In this document: positions 5,371 through 7,066 of the stretch, in pieces
Position numbering within the stretch: position 1 is the stretch's first letter
Layout: the number at the start of each line of letters is the position of its first letter
DNA from: Deltaproteobacteria bacterium
GTDB taxonomy: Bacteria; Desulfobacterota; DSM-4660; Desulfatiglandales; HGW-15
Length of the DNA: 7,066 bases
Direction of reading: 5' to 3'
Assembly (NCBI GenBank): GCA_019308525.1
Contig: JAFDIC010000206.1
Coordinates: 1-7,066 of the forward strand
Program-made: the position numbers and the translations under genes
Notes under the pieces: generated by a model
Databases searched by the model: none
The model's input: only the letters and a program-made list of their open reading frames with translations
Told to the model about the DNA's origin: nothing

Positions 5371-6990
5371 TTACTTGCGATATCGCTCGCGCCTTTCATC
5401 CTTTGCAGCCAGTTCCGCCAACCCTCCCTTCCCGAACTTGTTTATCTTTACCCCCCCTGATAGCCTGGGGAAGTCCTCCATCAGGCAGAGTTCGTCAGGG
5501 AGCTTATGGGGAGCTATCTTGTCTTTCAAGAAATCGCGCAGTTCTGCCAGAGAAATGATCTCTCCTTCCACCGGAATGATGCAGGCGCATATGTTTTCGC
5601 CGAGAACGGGATTGGGCGTTGCCACCATGCAGACCTCTTTTACCTTTGGGTGATCGACAATAAGGGCTTCCAGTTCAGAAGGGTAGATCTTAAAGCCCCC
5701 CCGGTTGATGAGATCCTTTGTCCGGCCGTAGATCCTGAGGAAGCCATCTTCTTCCCTGGAGACCAGGTCGCCCATGTGGAGCCATCCGGCGACAATCTGT
5801 TTGCGTGTTTCCTCCGGATTTTTCCAGTACCCCTTCATAACATGCCAGCCCGAGACGGTCAATTCTCCTATCTCACCGTCCGGGAGCTCTTTATGGCTGT
5901 CTGGATCGACTATTCGTACCTCGGTACCCGCAATGGGCTTTCCTATGTACTTTTCCCTTATGTCCAAGGGGGACGGGTAGGGACAGATAATTCCGAGGCC
6001 GGGCCCCACCTCAGAGGCACCCCAAAAGGAGGTCAAGTAGACACCCATCTCCTTCTCAACGCTGGCAATCAGGCCCTCCGGGGCTATCTGGCCCGCAATG
6101 AGTCCGGCCCTCAGGGATCTGAGATCATAGTCTTTGCGCTTCGGATGGTTGAGCTCTAGGATGTAATGGGCCGGAGCGCCGGGTTGAAGGGTCACCTTTT
6201 CCCTTTCAATGATCTGAAAGGCCCTCTCAGGTTCAAACTTCTCCATTATGGCCACGGTTGACCGGAGCAAGATGGGTTGAATCAGGACAGCGCCGCAACC
6301 GTAAGAGTGGCACATGGGCAGGAAACCGATAAAGATGTCATCGCCAGTTGCCCCGAAGCCCCGGGAGTATTCCCAGGACCCCCTTACTGCCGCATAGTGA
6401 CAAATCATTGCGCCCTTGGGCTTACCCGTAGTCCCGGAGGTGTAAAGCAACATGGACAGATCCTCCCGATTATCGATCTCAACGGGTGGGACGCTCTTTC
6501 CCTCGCCATCTTCCAGCATCCTATGGAGGCTGACAATTTCAGCCTCCGCTATTTCAGGGCCGTCAACCACGAAGATAAAGTCCAGATCCTGGAGTGAATC
6601 CCTGATGCTCGAAATCCCTTCCAGGTAGTTATATCCATCCCATTCGCGAAAGATGACCACTCCCCTTGCCCCTGAATCCCTCAATATGAACTGGGCATCT
6701 TCCTTCCTGTAGTTTGGATTTATCCATACTACAATGAGGCCCAATTTCTGCAAGGCAAAGAATGAGGCCATGAGCTCTGTGGAATTGGGCATGTAAATGG
6801 CGACCCGGTCTCCTTTGCCCATTCCCAACCCCGCGATGCTATAGGACAGGGCCTCTGCCATGGAGTGCAATTCTCGGTAGGTTGTTTTTTCGTTTCCATG
6901 GATTGCGGCGGTCTTCTCCGGCACCGCCAGCGCAGACTGCTCCAGGACCTGCCACGTGGAAAGATCCCTGAGTTTCTCCACCATGTCCAT
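5371..6990 (-). CDS. AMP-forming acyl-CoA synthetase (carboxylate-CoA ligase)
   Basis: The 539-residue protein belongs to the ANL adenylating superfamily, which activates a carboxylic acid with ATP and transfers it to coenzyme A. Visible core motifs are the phosphate-binding loop LLYTSGTTGKPKGAM (181-195), FLPMCHSYG (223-231), the WGASE adenine-site motif (323-327), GWLHMGDLV with Asp408, and YGRTKDLINRGGFKIYPSELE (421-441), which includes the hinge and CoA-binding region. The C-terminal lysine motif reads PRLSGGVKINKFG (508-520) with Lys515 the probable catalytic residue; the usual Gly before it is Val and the motif is one residue longer than common forms. Length is normal. ATG 6990 was chosen because GGGGGA lies 7 nt upstream and the extra 23 residues from ATG 7059 do not resemble the family. 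It heads the visible gene series, followed closely by the receiver gene. The substrate is unresolved; a fatty or aromatic acid is possible, perhaps the acid made by the AOR. Confidence 0.93.
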   Translation of the reverse strand: MDMVEKLRDLSTWQVLEQSALAVPEKTAAIHGNEKTTYRELHSMAEALSYSIAGLGMGKGDRVAIYMPNSTELMASFFALQKLGLIVVWINPNYRKEDAQFILRDSGARGVVIFREWDGYNYLEGISSIRDSLQDLDFIFVVDGPEIAEAEIVSLHRMLEDGEGKSVPPVEIDNREDLSMLLYTSGTTGKPKGAMICHYAAVRGSWEYSRGFGATGDDIFIGFLPMCHSYGCGAVLIQPILLRSTVAIMEKFEPERAFQIIEREKVTLQPGAPAHYILELNHPKRKDYDLRSLRAGLIAGQIAPEGLIASVEKEMGVYLTSFWGASEVGPGLGIICPYPSPLDIREKYIGKPIAGTEVRIVDPDSHKELPDGEIGELTVSGWHVMKGYWKNPEETRKQIVAGWLHMGDLVSREEDGFLRIYGRTKDLINRGGFKIYPSELEALIVDHPKVKEVCMVATPNPVLGENICACIIPVEGEIISLAELRDFLKDKIAPHKLPDELCLMEDFPRLSGGVKINKFGKGGLAELAAKDERRERYRK

Positions 6991-6997
6991 AATCTCA

Positions 6998-7003
6998 TCC
7001 CCC
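6998..7003 (-). promoter_or_regulatory. Shine-Dalgarno site deciding the acyl-CoA synthetase start
   Basis: GGGGGA on the minus strand lies 7 nt upstream of ATG 6990. The longer alternative start at 7059 has no room in the window to judge its ribosome site, and the sequence between the two is AT-rich and non-coding in character, so it probably contains the promoter or leader. Confidence 0.6.
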
Positions 7004-7066
7004 AAGCATGTAGAATATAGAGAAAAATAACAACTTTCATCATTTGAGGCAAATTCCATTTATCTT

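Noticed and set aside
6991..7059. N-terminal 23-residue extension of the acyl-CoA ligase from ATG 7059
   Set aside because: The extension does not resemble the family N-terminus, and ATG 6990 has its own purine-rich ribosome site.

Overview
The window reads as a catabolic gene cluster of a strictly anaerobic bacterium, most likely a sulfate-reducing or syntrophic member of the Desulfobacterota. This rests on a tungsten-type aldehyde:ferredoxin oxidoreductase with a dedicated multi-cluster iron-sulfur subunit, an AMP-forming acyl-CoA ligase, and a base composition slightly above 50% G+C by eye. The lineage is inferred from gene content; no rRNA or other marker is present.

All confident genes lie on the minus strand, so transcription runs from high to low coordinates. 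In that order they are: (1) an AMP-dependent acyl-CoA synthetase (5371-6990); (2) a stand-alone response-regulator receiver protein 28 nt downstream (4836-5342); (3) a gap of about 560 bp (4278-4835) with an AT-rich promoter-like stretch, a set of overlapping inverted repeats and two doubtful short ORFs; (4) an isochorismatase-fold protein lacking the nucleophilic cysteine (3705-4277); (5) a small lipoprotein with an excellent ribosome binding site (3131-3571); (6) a thiamine-diphosphate (TPP) enzyme reduced to its N-terminal domain plus an out-of-frame C-terminal tail (2400-3010); (7) a four-cluster 4Fe-4S protein (1709-2377); and (8) the aldehyde oxidoreductase large subunit, which overlaps gene 7 by 8 nt and runs off the left edge (1-1716).

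Taken together, the TPP enzyme, the Fe-S/AOR pair and the CoA ligase suggest a 2-oxo acid to aldehyde to acid to acyl-CoA route, similar in logic to anaerobic aromatic amino acid degradation (decarboxylase, AOR, CoA ligase). This is inference, and no substrate can be read from the sequence. In this copy the TPP enzyme is broken. Its two ends meet at a 13-nt stretch that encodes a canonical family motif in each of two frames, which looks like a deletion of roughly 1 kb at a microhomology, or an artefact that mimics one. That junction is the most striking feature of the window. I saw no clear new defence system, CRISPR array, mobile element, tRNA or rRNA.
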